64,000 nucleotides of DNA, from assembly GCA_030159075.1 (NCBI GenBank), contig BROG01000448.1, forward strand, positions 76,001 through 140,000. The letters run 5' to 3'. The number at the start of each line of letters is the position of its first letter. Position 1 is the stretch's first letter. Below are positions 25,850 to 36,889 of this stretch, in pieces. The notes under the pieces are model-generated. The model had not been told where the DNA came from and did no database searches. It was given only the letters and a program-made list of their open reading frames with translations. The position numbers and the translations under genes are program-made. The stretch is from Atrina japonica. Its lineage: Eukaryota > Mollusca > Bivalvia > Pterioida > Pinnidae.

Positions 25850-26150
25850 AAAGGGGCATTAGTTGTGATTTTTTTTTCACAAAAATATTGCTTTGCCGAT
25901 TTTACTACTTTGATATACAATGACAAAAAAGAGATATACACAGACATAAAATTGTTACATTCCTATATAATTTGTGAAAATTGCTTGAGAAACCCAGGTT
26001 TGGCACTTTTTCAATTGCAGTTGATTAACTCAGCCTTACACTTTGTATATAATTACCACACTAGACCTGACCGTATTTTCACGAAATATATAGGAATATA
26101 AGACTTTTTATATCTGTAATATCTGTTATTGTATATCAAGTAATAGTAAT
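25850..26150 (+). repeat. Interspersed repeat family B, copy 2
   Basis: Begins aaaggggcattagttgtg and contains the gtttggcac...ttcaattgcag and aaatatataggaatataa words found at 12290-12480. The start also matches aaaggggcattagctgtg at 46434. Confidence 0.65.
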
Positions 26151-26154
26151 GCAT

Positions 26155-26685
26155 TTCTTCAGATATCGATTATTTCGAAGCAAAAACCTTGCAACCTGTA
26201 ATTAACTCCTAATAAAGATGCCGTTTCGAATCACGTTTCAGAATTTTGTTTCATAATGAACACAGAAACACCGACAATTGTAGATAAAAAAAGAAAGAAG
26301 ATGACGAAGTCCTTACTTCATTATTATATTTAAAATTCTCAAAACAATCTAATTACACGGATTTTAGCAGATAATCCTCAGTTAAAAACGCTTAATGAAA
26401 CATATTTTCCTGGTATTTTGATAATAACAGTGTCCACAAGTTTTCGACAAAGTCATTGAGTGCATTTAAAGACCAAAGAACGATATACAACACAACTCAT
26501 ATGAGTACACTGAATCATAATTTGAAGTTGAAAAAAACTATACTACGAGGTCGAATAAAATTATAAACAATTCATCGGGTTTTGTGTTATCTTTGAATTT
26601 AAGCATGACATTGAACCATTATTTAGGATTTTCAATAAACGTAAAACCTATTACGTATATAAGGAATTACACCTGCCTGATCGAG
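26155..26685. other. Downstream flank of the receptor gene
   Basis: AT-rich sequence downstream of the receptor's stop codon on the minus strand. I did not find a convincing canonical polyadenylation signal by eye. No other feature seen. Confidence 0.35.
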
Positions 26686-26689
26686 CGAC

Positions 26690-26755
26690 ATGGGATGATT
26701 ACTACTCCATGGCACCTGGTCCCACTTTGTGTATTTAGAGATCCGTGTTTGTCCG
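26690..26755 (+). repeat. Short family R fragment
   Basis: Contains actactccatggcacctggtcccac, a piece of the family R tail, and a following gtgtttgtcc. It lies close to the 3' end of the receptor gene. Confidence 0.5.
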
Positions 26756-26837
26756 TATACACTAAATTAGAGTACATTGTGTCTTGAACCTGAATTAATA
26801 ACCACAACTATATATAAGATTAAATCTCAATATCAAA

Positions 26838-27143
26838 TTATTTGTCTAACCAAAAGTGGATATCTGTTTGAAGTTCGAACATTTCCGGATGAACTCTTGC
26901 ATTTCTTGAATACAATGTCTTTTTCCGATTCAGCTGTCTATTTCTATATTCACGGCGCTTGTGAAAAATGATTGGCTTTGTACATTCTGTTACTGGTTTT
27001 GTTTCATTTTCTGTCGTCAATACATCTGCTTTTTTATATTCGATTTTCCTTCCTCTCCCGTAACCCGTGTAACTGTCAGATGATACATCTTTGTACAAGC
27101 TTTCCGTACTTCCAATCAACCAATACGTTTTGTAAGATGCTCC
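26838..27143 (-). CDS. PstS-type receptor cyclase homologue, coding exon 3
   Basis: The exon starts after a consensus acceptor (ttcaatttcag|GGA) and ends at a TAA, giving predicted residues 974-1074. It opens GASYKTYWLIG, the last strand of a class III cyclase (families usually read KGKG..TYWL), so it completes the domain left open by exon 2. The join is phase 0 (VK|G). About 90 further residues follow, rich in Lys, Arg and Thr (for example HKRREYRNRQLNRKK), with no domain I recognise; receptor cyclases often end soon after the TYWL block, so this is a long tail. A hidden intron or alternative end within the tail cannot be excluded. The intron before this exon is 641 bases, and a CU-rich microsatellite stands directly upstream of its 3' splice site. 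Confidence 0.85.
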   Translation of the reverse strand, partial: GASYKTYWLIGSTESLYKDVSSDSYTGYGRGRKIEYKKADVLTTENETKPVTECTKPIIFHKRREYRNRQLNRKKTLYSRNARVHPEMFELQTDIHFWLDK

Positions 27144-27164
27144 CTGAAATTGAAGATAAAAATG

Positions 27165-27246
<82 letters not shown>

Positions 27247-27784
27247 TACCTACGTATGTACGCACGCTAGCACGCACGCACGTACGTACGTACGTATGTG
27301 TGTGTGTGTATGTATGTATGTATGTATGTATGTATGTATGTATGTATGTATGTATGTATGTATGTATGCATGTAAACCGAAAACTTAAGATTTCTCGAAT
27401 AAATTCAGGGGCGATAATTTCATTCAGTAAACAAAAGTGACAATATTTCTAAATTGTTGATGCAATATTTATGAATGAAATCAAAATATTTTTGTTTAAT
27501 GATTGATATTCAAATTCAGTCGATTTCATCTTAGTAGTAGAATGATGAGTAGAATAATTTTCAAACAAAATGTCTACAAATCACGGCGAAGTAACAGAAT
27601 TCATCATTTATATAAACTGACAGCTTATCTGCAGATTTAAGGTGGATCGTAATGAATGATACGGAGTTTGAGAACGAGGCTGAATGACAGGCATATATAA
27701 GTGAATATTTTACACAACTGTAACCACGTAACACAAACGGACCATTTGAGTTGGAATCAGAAATATGACAAGTATCTGTCTTAC
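27144..27784 (-). other. Intron 2 of the receptor gene
   Basis: Bounded by AAG|GTAAGA at 27784 and the acceptor at 27144, phase 0. It holds the compound microsatellite at 27168-27371 and otherwise AT-rich sequence. Confidence 0.85.
27168..27371. repeat. Compound microsatellite (GA)n-(GT)n-(ACGT/ACGC)n-(TATG)n
   Basis: GA from 27170 to 27210, then GT to 27242, then a CpG-bearing acgtacgcacg segment to 27298, then TATG units to 27371. On the transcribed strand the CU run begins about 25 bases before the exon 3 acceptor. Confidence 0.95.
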
Positions 27785-30380
27785 CTTTACTGTCAGTGAC
27801 CCCGATCTTTCACTTGTGAATATGTGTGGCACTTTTATGGTTTTCCACATAGTGTGTGTTATGTGGATATGATTCAAGTTTGCAGATCGCGCAAGCGCAT
27901 TAGCAACATCCACCAAAGGTCCAAAAATTACAAATCTTGGTACCACTGTACCAATAACACCTACGGCAGCCGAGCCTATGTGGGCTCCAATTTTCAGCTT
28001 TGGTCTAATGGAATTTTTACGATGTCTTGCAACATTATACTCATACACTATATCTAGACACAAGTGTGCAGTATGAAATCCTATTTTGTCTGCTGTTAAA
28101 TTTTGATCCGACAAACCAAGCACCACGGTACAACCACTTCCGGTTATTGCATACTTGAAGAGAGAATATCTGTTCAGTACGCGATCAAATGTTGAATATA
28201 AATCCGTCAGATTGGAAACTTGTTCAGCGGCAGAAAACTCTGCCACAGAACATTCATTCATTTCAAATTCGAATGAGATAATTCCCAATGCATCATATGT
28301 TGTTGCGTTGGTGTCGTTATCACTTTTTGATACGCATGAAATAAACTGATGTGGGATCAAGCTGGACATAGCATTATCAATTTTGTGTGTTGCCACGATC
28401 AGTTCGGAATTTTTCTCTTCGATTCTGTTCTCTAAATGCTCCGTATACTCTTCCATAGATTGCATGACACTGTCTATGATCGTGTTCCGCGTAGAGTTGC
28501 AATACTTCAACATTTTGATAATCTGATCAAACGAGGGTCGACTAGCCACGTTGTCTGTCCACGCTATCTCGAGGATTTGTCTGATACGAACTGGCGTGTC
28601 CAACAGAAGTTGTGGTCGAAGGTTGTTCTTGATGACAGCAACGATAACTTCTTTGGGTGTGATAGAATCCGAATGTTCCGAGTATGGATCGTCACGTGTG
28701 TATATCTCCTGCGTTACAATTGCAAAACTGAAAACGTCGCTCTCTTTCGTAGGCATACATTTCAAATCTTTTTTTAAGATTTCGGGGGCAACGAAGAAAT
28801 CTCGTATCACTGCTGTATGCAGTCCAAGTTGTTCGGTGTTGTTTTCACGTAATTCAAGTAAAGGATAACTTTCGGATTCTTTCTTAGATAATAAGGTAGA
28901 ATACTCCCAATCACTAATACGAACAGTCCATTTGCTGTCTATTAAACAGGTCGAAGTTCTAAGGTTCCCATGTACTATATTTTGACTGTGTAGGAACTGC
29001 ATCCCTAGTGCAATATCCGTCGTTAACGACAGCTTACAGTCGTTGTTCATGTTGAATTTATCGTCCTGGAGTATATCAGTCAAAGCACCCTTCGCGCAAT
29101 AATCGCTAATGACGTAACGGGATTTGTCAACATCAGTTATACCGTAAAATCTCACAACGTTTTGATGGATAACTTTATCCCGTATCCAAAACATTTTCTT
29201 TTTCATCTCCAAGGTGATAGTTTTGAATTGTTTTATTTCCAATATCCGAAGTCCGATATTATTTCCGTTCCATTTGCCAGGCCATTGAAGAACTTTATGG
29301 ATAAGTATGTTCGACTCGTGATCGCTACCTACATCAGCCAAAGACCTGAATGAATCGTCGACAAAATGCAAATGGGATTTTTGAGATGTTTTGCGGACGT
29401 CATAATAGAAAATTATCTCCTCAATAGGAATATTCCAATCATCATCATTTATAACATTCCTAAACTTGCATCGTTGATAGAAAATGCACCCAACTAACAA
29501 AAACACGACAAAAGATAAAATCGGAACGGAAATGGAAACAGATAAAACCCAGGATTTGTCTTGAGTATGCGGTTTGATGTTATCTTCCGCTTTGACAAGT
29601 TCCCATGCACTTTGACCATTTTCACATGTCATTTGCATAAGAACATTTTCTATGATCCGGGATATTAGAGACGTACTTAAAGGGACCATTCCTAACGCCT
29701 TACAATCCTCTATCGGACTCGAGTCCAAAAGAAACCATTTGACATATCGAACAAACTCTTTCACAGATGAACATTCTGACATAGTCGTTTTATAAACAAA
29801 GACATATGTAAAGCTCGCGATGGGATAGGATTTGTTTCCGAAGCTGTTTGCTAGGCTGAACGTCAAATTTGTTGTTTCTGAAGCGAAATATTCCATTGCA
29901 TTTTGAATGGATTCGGAAGTTGCTGATGTAAACACCCCTTCGTTGTTTTGAAGCAACGCCATATCTGTGCGAGTCGACAAAGCATCGGCAACGGAAAGAT
30001 ATGTTATAGAATTTTGAAAAGATAGCATGAGACCAGACACACCCCTCGTTTGTCTCCCATAATATGTTACCGCGTTATGGTTCCAATGCACCGGTTGTTG
30101 TGTTTTACTATCGATTCCTAAGGAAAATGTCCCGTAAACGGAAGCCCAGTTTCTGTCAAATGACGATAACGCAGCGGTGAATATTGATGTTGATCCAGAT
30201 TTGTCTGCGCGTGCGATTACAACTATTTTCTCATTGATAACTGCACAGTAAGGATTACTTTCTTTAAAGGAGGTCTCGTTCCAATATTTGTAGGTTCCAT
30301 TATAAATTCCAACCAGCTGTTCTTGTGTCAAATGTAATGTGCAATTTATATTTGGAATGTTGTATCCAACAACAATTGCT
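27785..30380 (-). CDS. PstS-type receptor cyclase homologue, coding exon 2
   Basis: This 2596-base exon follows the acceptor tttacatttcag at 30381 and gives residues 109-973. The upstream Met in the same frame is intronic. Residues 109 to about 375 complete a PstS-like phosphate-binding fold: AIVVGYNIP, LTQEQLVGIYNGTYKYW, then RADKSGSTSIFTAAL (165-179), the phosphate loop, and YPIASFTYVFVYK. Several N-glycosylation sequons fit an extracellular domain. A transmembrane helix is at about 385-408, followed by basic residues. Residues about 460-737 are a kinase-homology domain: beta3 Lys 491 kept, catalytic loop HGNL (578-581) lacking the Asp, DWE for DFG. A signalling helix (EEYTEHLENRIEEKNSEL, about 750) leads to a class III cyclase-like domain (about 800-983) that aligns without gaps to guanylyl cyclases but lacks nearly all catalytic residues. 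Symbol withheld: no orthologue is recognised. Confidence 0.92.
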
Positions 30381-30580
30381 CTGAAATGTAAACAAAACAT
30401 TACATAAATATGAAATAAATATCATTATACGTAAATATATTAACAGTTGATCTACCTGTATACCAGCGGAGGATAGTATTGTACAATTTAGTAATAAAAG
30501 CTCATTGTTTAAAACGATGAGAGTCGGAGTATGTGTATGCATATATGGCCACCTACGATCTCTAATTGCTCACTTTGTCA

Positions 30581-30709
<129 letters not shown>

Positions 30710-30714
30710 GATAT

Positions 30715-31165
30715 GTCGCTATAAGATCTTAAGCAATCCGCTATGGGTTACGTGCGGATGACCTCGTAGGTGTATAATTTTTACCAATGAATAAGCGACT
30801 TACACATTCTTGTAAGCGATCTGAATGGCAAAGAGAGGTTAACATTTTTTACATTTTAAACAACACTTAACTCACAAAATGAGAAAGTACAGAATTATTT
30901 CCACTACCTTTGATACGTTCGACTCACCAAAGACATTCCGACAAAATTTTGCGGACTGACGTTTTCGTTTTTATGAAATAAATTACATCTCTTTGCCATT
31001 CAATTTCTAAGTAGCATTTTAAATGGTCGAACGTTACAGAGCTACGAAAGGTTAGCCGCACGTGACTCCGGAACAGATTGCGACAGATCCTCCACGCGAC
31101 AATTCAGAAAATGTGGGCGGTAAGAAAATAATCAACAGTTGGAATATCCTTAATTACTGAACACA
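30715..31165. other. No feature recognised (intron 1)
   Basis: Unassigned sequence with no repeat or frame that I can identify. Confidence 0.5.
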
Positions 31166-31169
31166 TGAT

Positions 31170-31400
31170 CAATGTCGACATGAATATTATAAACATAATA
31201 CCAAAGTGATAATGCCCTAGACGATCATTTTTGTCAATTAGACTTCATCAGTTGAGCTCCAATTTTAAACAGAATATCCAAAAAGAAAGTGGTATCAGAC
31301 AATGCCAAATAATAAAACTAAACGTACAGCCAAAATCCGTCTTAGAGTAAACACTGTAAAAAGATGACTATCTTAGTTTTAGACGATTTTAGAATTTTAA
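31170..31400 (-). repeat. Interspersed repeat family A, copy 4
   Basis: Reverse complement of the block at 2400-2600, including gacttcatcagttgagctcc and agtggtatca. A further small piece (caaatccgtctaagagtaaac) is at about 38390. Confidence 0.65.
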
Positions 31401-31739
31401 ATGGTGCTGAATTAGACTGATTTAGGGGGTCGTTTTAAGTGTACTTCCACGACTTTATCACAAAAAAAAGATTACTGTTCGCAACTTAACAGACTTTCGT
31501 TTCGGAATACATTTTTACTTGAAAATAGAAGGAGTAAGTAAATACTGCACGTGAAAATACGCTTAAAATAAATATTGCACTTCAGAACATCCGAAGTGGG
31601 ATCAGATACTAAAGACGAAAAAGGCATCAAACTCTATTCGTTTGAAGTAAAATTGAAGAAGTACCAATCAATAATCAAAACTTAAGTCCATTATAACACG
31701 ACGAATGTGCAAATGGTCTTAACATGAAGAACAATTACG

Positions 31740-32298
31740 AATCCCAAACGGGATAAGACCAGGTGTCCGGAAGGAGTCAGCGTCTTTTGCTGGCATGCCA
31801 CACCCGTCGCAAATGTTCCATGGAAACCTTTCTAGTTCGATGAACGGGTCAAATTCGGTGAAAAGGTCGAGAAAAAGCACGATTGGTGAAACGGAGTCAC
31901 TCTCTGTGGCCGTGATCCAGAATACTATCTAATATCTCGGAGAGGGGGGCTTCATAATGTTTAACAAGATCCCCGTATCGACCATAAAACTTCTTAAACG
32001 ACGACTCCAAGCGTTCAACAACGTAACCTTGTGTCGGTAGTTTATTGGCTAGTCGTTGAGCTCTCAGAACAAAACATTCATGAGAAGAGCATGCCCTGGC
32101 ATAGCGTATAAGTTGTGAAATGAAAACGCCATAGGCAGGAGAAGATGGAATATTACTACTTAGAAACGGGAAGTTTGTGATATGGAAATTGACATCGTCT
32201 CGTTTATCATAGAGAGATGTGTGAAGTGTCTCGGTATCCCGGATAGGTTTCAACCCAGATTCACCAAATAATGGGTTAATAGTCCTTTTGTAGACCAT
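31740..32298 (-). pseudogene. Reverse-transcriptase C-terminal fragment, family R
   Basis: The minus-strand frame 31897-32298 reads LYDKRDDVNFHITNFPFL, then SPAYGVFISQLIRYARAC and later FKKFYGRYGDLVKHY. This is the C-terminal part of a retroelement polymerase protein seen in many marine invertebrate genomes; the element class is not certain from this part. Beyond the frame, 31740-31896 continues the element's 3' region (with ccacacccgtcgcaaatgttcc), and a similar piece recurs at 42270-42340 and at 45545-45670. The fragment lies inside intron 1 of the receptor gene, same strand. Truncated at its 5' side. Confidence 0.7.
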
Positions 32299-32299
32299 T

Positions 32300-32920
32300 T
32301 TGTCAAAAAAGTAAGTTTATTCATCTATAATTATATAAAGAAAATACATACTGAGGTTAAATAATCTTTGGTATGGCCCAGTACCGGAAATTGAAATCCG
32401 AATGCTGTAGATTTAGATCTCTTCACGGGGATTTTGACCTTTTCTAGGAGCTGACCATAAATGCAGTGAGGATCATTTTACGGGACTTTGGATTTACCTC
32501 CTGAGTTTTATCCAAAACATTTATACTCCATACAAGTATTCTTCAGAACATTTCCTACAAATCTAGCATATACATGAACTGTTAATAATTGTCGAGCTAT
32601 TTTAAGATAAAATTTTAAAATTTAGCTGTGAAATTGACCTTTGCTTCAATTGCCTTGTAATTTCACATAAACTTTCTTCAATCCATGTCTTAAAATTGGT
32701 TGTTCTATGTTCAATTTGTTTGGCGCAAACTAAGTTATTTTCAACTGAAATTTTCAAATTGATATGTGTTTTTGACCTATGATACGAAGATCTTTAAAAC
32801 ATCACACTCAAGTATTATTAAACATTCCTACAAATTAATTATATTAACACTGTATTGAAATTCTTATTTTTTTAAGTTATTTATAAATATTGGAATTTTC
32901 AATTTTAGCCGTGAACTTGA
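32300..32920. other. No gene recognised; loosely repetitive ttgacctttgat words
   Basis: The word gaccttt with a following tga recurs at intervals of about 100-150 bases, together with tacaaat and ccataca-like words, suggesting an old tandem array. Too diverged to define units. Confidence 0.4.
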
Positions 32921-32925
32921 CCTTT

Positions 32926-32990
32926 GATGATGATGATGATGATGATATTAATGGTGATGGTGATGACGATGACGATGACGACGACGACGA
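32926..32990. repeat. (GAT)n/(GAC)n trinucleotide repeat
   Basis: GAT units shade through GGT GAT into GAC units over about 65 bases. Confidence 0.9.
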
Positions 32991-32999
32991 AATATGTTA

Positions 33000-33920
33000 T
33001 GGCTCACCACAATAATAAGGAATGATACTGTAATTAGAAATCTTAATCAGCGTAATGAATCACGTCTACAGCTTTAAAGTATGTTGCTCGCACTATCCGC
33101 CGACATAAAAGGAAAGATTTACATTATGGGAGATGTCTATTTACAAGACATGGTCATGTAAGTATTTAAAAAAAAAACAGCAAATTATTATGAAATGATG
33201 AACAAAAGCAGACGTATGACAACATTAATAATTGTAATTAACAGAGAGGGCAAAACAATTATCACAAATAAATTGTTCGTATAAGAAGATGGCACATGAA
33301 AACGCTGTTATCTCAATGACGTTAGTTCAACTTATATTGCAACATAAAAAATTTGTTTTCTCATTACGTGGGAAAGGTAAAATATGTCAATGATAAAACA
33401 CAATCTAACACCACAGTTTCTTAATTATTTGTTTATCATTGACATTTTTTTTTGACAAACAGTATTAAATAACCTATATCTCTGGCGGTTGTTCAAAGTT
33501 TCACCTGTAATATATAAATCACCGCGTTTTTCGTTAATTAAGGAGAACCATCTATAATCCATAACACACACAATAAAATTAGGTTCGACTGTATATACAG
33601 GCTTGTCATGTAAACGGACATCAATTGCATTGGAGTCAATTCATGGCACAGGTCAAATTTTGTAGCACTTCATCTACAGCTGGCGACCTCTCCATATAAA
33701 TGAAAAAATATTGGCGGGATGTAAAACAAGGAAACAAACAAAGAGAAAATGTTTTACTCCAAACAAGACAAAACGACTGATGTTTGATATTCGAAACGGA
33801 CATATTTCAATAACATTTAAATTAATCAGTCATTAGTACAAAGCTTTTCACCAACAAGAGTTATCGTGTAAAGTTACCAGATTATCACTGTGTAAATCAG
33901 ATGTGGATACTTAATTATAA
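33000..33920. other. No gene recognised (intron 1)
   Basis: AT-rich sequence; the part at 33655-33735 (gcgacctctccatataaatgaaaaaatattggcgggatgtaaaac-like) looks like a decayed SINE tail on the plus strand. Nothing else seen. Confidence 0.4.
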
Positions 33921-33927
33921 TGTCCAC

Positions 33928-34250
33928 AAATTTTATGGTCGGTATAATAGTCTACGTATAATTGCGACTACTCTGTTTCACTAAGTGAAATGTTGAATTG
34001 CCTTTTCGTTGGCGGTTATTGAGACGTCTGTACCCATTGTGACGAGGATACAGTCCTCACGTATTTCATTGGACTTGACTGTGGACTCACGGCGGGTGTG
34101 ACCGGTCGACAGGGGATGCTTACTCCTCCATGGCACCTGATCCCACCTCTTGGATTCCAGAGGCCCGTGTTTGTCCATTTTTACCGGATTTGTATATATG
34201 TCCTGGACGTCCTATTGTTTTATACTTTGGTATCTGAGATTTTTATTTTT
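33928..34250 (+). repeat. Retroelement family R, 3' end copy
   Basis: From tccacaaattttatggtcggtataatag to gtatctgagatttttat. This is one of the best preserved tails: it includes gttgagacgtctg, the ggcgggtgtgaccggtcgac segment and ggcacctgatcccacctctt. The end (tttatactttggtatctgagat) is shared by most copies and is the likely 3' terminus. Confidence 0.8.
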
Positions 34251-34639
34251 TATACAGTTCGTTGACATAATAAACGAAATCACTGCACATTAACAGTGCA
34301 AGTGATCGGTAAATGATAAAAAAACAGCATTATGATAACGCCCCTGATAAGCGACCGACTGAAGATTCGGAAGACCGCACAGTTTACCATCCATGGCTGT
34401 TCCATTGATACGAAGGACCACACAGTGTACCATTTAAAGCTGTGTCATCGATATGGAGATCACGTAAATCAAGGAGTTAACTTTATTTTCAAGGTATTTC
34501 ATTGATAACTGTATTAATACATTGTTTGAAAAAATATTTTCAGTGGACATGTTTAACCATTTGAAAAGCTAACAGCAAAACAAATATTAGCATTAACAGC
34601 AAAACAAATATTAGCATCCTTAATTACTATAGACACAGA

Positions 34640-34940
34640 CAGGAAATTAGCAACCAAGCTATACAACAAACGCGACGAATTCGGCTTTCCCATCGTACAT
34701 TATCCAGATTTAAGTAGTAATCTCCCTCAATCACCTGTATATGGTGTATCTATTTCACAATTGATCCGGTATACCAGGGCATGTTCAGGATATGAACATT
34801 TCAAATACACAGGTAAACTAATTACTGACAAGTTGCCACAGGGATATCAACGTTATGTTAATGTGATGTTAACGTTCAGCAACTGTAACGGTCGGTATAA
34901 TAGTCTTGTTTGCGATTACTCTGTTTCAGAGAATACACAC
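34640..34940 (+). pseudogene. Family R polymerase remnant
   Basis: Plus-strand translation gives TIDTDRKLATKLYNKRDEF and then LIRYTRACSGYEHF and RYNSLVCDYSVS with small breaks. This is the same protein region as the minus-strand fragment at 31897-32298 but from a diverged subfamily. It ends at the tttcagaga junction, just after the conserved GRYN block, without the usual tail. Confidence 0.7.
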
Positions 34941-35182
34941 TGAACTCCGTGATAATGGACATTGCTTATCACAGACTGTTCAAACCATCACGCGTTACAA
35001 ACGTACTTAAATCTAAATTTACATTTTCAAATAAACATATAGACGCTCTAAACATTGGCAATCTTTTAATTCAGAAAAAAGTTCAATTTTCATACATATG
35101 TCAATGCTATGTATCCCAGCGAATTAGAAATTAAAGATACAACATAATCAAGCACACACGCTTCATACTTAGACATTGTACT

Positions 35183-35720
35183 TACTATAGACAAAGACAG
35201 AAAATTAACAACTAAGCTATACGATAAACGCGACGATTTCGGCTTTCCCATCACAAATTTTCCACATTTAAGTAGCAATATCCCTCCCTTATATTTCACA
35301 AATGATCCGTTACGCTAGGGCGTGTTCAACATATGAACATTTCATATACAGATGTTAACTACTATGACAAATTATTGACACAGGGATATTTACAACTGCG
35401 TTTGATGTCAACGTTCCGCAAATTTTATGATCAGTATAATTGTCTTGTTTGCGATAACTCTGGTTCACTAAGTGGAATGTTGAGTTGCCTTTTCGTTGGC
35501 GGTTGTTGAGACGTCTTTACCAATAGTGCCGAGGATGCGTTCCTCACGTATTTCATTTGGACTCACAGCGGGTGTGACCGGTCGACAGGGGATGCTTACT
35601 CCTCCATGGCACCTTATCCCATCTCTTGATTCCCAGAGGTTCGTGTCGGTCCATTTTTACCAGATTTGTATCTATATCCTGGACATCCTACAGTTTTATA
35701 CTTTTGGTATCTGAGTTTGT
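35183..35720 (+). pseudogene. Family R polymerase remnant plus intact 3' tail
   Basis: Starts actatagacaaagacagaaaa (TIDKDRKLTTKLYDKRDDFGF) and continues with frameshifts through the FPHLSSN and IRYARACSTYEHF blocks into the tail (gttgagacgtctttacc to ttggtatctgag). It shows that the widespread tails are the 3' part of this polymerase-coding element. With the copy at 34640 it forms a local same-strand pair. Another decayed tail fragment follows at about 35780-35890. Confidence 0.75.
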
Positions 35721-35899
35721 TTTATGTCAGTAAAAGAAATGTTGAGTTATTTGCGAAAAGTTGTGATTAAAAGCGGTTTTTTTATATCCCTGTGTCAATA
35801 ACTTGTCAGTATATCTGTTGTCAAATATCACCGAATTTGTATATGTTACTTTGACATCATGAAGATTTATACTTTAGTGTCTGAGATTTTATATTTATA

Positions 35900-36535
35900 T
35901 ATTATATTTGATTTATAAGGACTCGGCGTCGAAAGAACAGCAGTTATATGATTTGCAGGGATGAGGTCTCTTGTGGGGATATACTAAGTAGGGTGGCTAA
36001 TTATTTAATCATCTTCAGCTTCAATTCTCTCTTCAAACCATACCCACGTTCTATTACTGATCCATATCACGATTCCGTTTTCCTTTTTAATTCAATCTCC
36101 TTATTTTCCATTTTTTCATTTATTTTTTAGGTATATCAGTTGAAAGACGGCCTATTTCGAATCTATCGTGTTACTAATTAAAACATCTATCTATGAGTTT
36201 TCTTGTCTGAGGTTGTAATGATTATCACGCAACGCCGTGCAACTTATGTTGGGGTCCTACTGATATTTTTAATCATCGTTATGCCGTATTTAAAGGAAAC
36301 GTAATATCTTTACATAAGCATGACGTAAAATACATAATCTGTGTAGTCTAACAGAGATTCCATATATAAAAAAGAGACCGAACTATCATCGGTCCGGAAG
36401 TGCAGGGAAAGTATACTCATTTGATGAATAATGGACAAATACAGAAGTAAAATCTTGTGTCATGGATGAGTATGTGTCTCTTATTGAACGACCACACACG
36501 CTATAATTCCACAGATGAATACAATTAAAAACAAG
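35900..36535. other. No gene recognised (intron 1)
   Basis: AT-rich sequence, no recognisable repeat or frame. Confidence 0.45.
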
Positions 36536-36536
36536 T

Positions 36537-36880
36537 ACAGTGGAACATTGCTATTAAGGCCACCTTCCTGACAGACTTAAAGTTGTCTGATAAGTGAGGT
36601 GTTACAGTCAACCTTCGCTATTACGACCACCTACCTGACAGACTTTAAGTTGTCTGATTCATGAGGCGTTGAGGTCGATCCTCGCTATTACGACCACCTG
36701 CCTGACAGACTTTAATTGTCTGATTAGTAAGGTTTTAAGGTGGAACCTCGCTATTAAGAATAAAGACCATCTACCTGACAGACCTAAGTTGTCTGATCAG
36801 TGAGGTGTTATGGTGGAACCTTGCAATAAAGACCACCTACCTGACAGATCTAAAGTGGTCGGATTAATGAGTTTCTGTAC
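36537..36880. repeat. Minisatellite, five units of about 67 bp
   Basis: The word ctgacagac (or ctgacagat) recurs at 36568, 36635, 36702, 36775 and 36841, giving spacings of 67, 67, 73 and 66. A typical unit reads ggtggaacctcgctatta, then a gaccacctacctgacagac word, then ttgtctgattagtgaggtgtta. Sequence identity is moderate. Confidence 0.85.
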
Positions 36881-36889
36881 GTGTTAAAT

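Noticed and set aside
27710..27784. C-terminal extension of the cyclase exon reading VRQILVIFLIPTQ
   Set aside because: It starts at a consensus donor (AAG|GTAAGA), and the next exon at 27143 restores the conserved TYWL end in phase.
30381..30400. Met start (MFCLHFR) for a shorter cyclase protein beginning at 30400
   Set aside because: These codons lie in the polypyrimidine and acceptor region (tttacatttcag). The PstS fold would lack its first lobe and signal peptide, and the phase-matched exon at 38795 supplies both.
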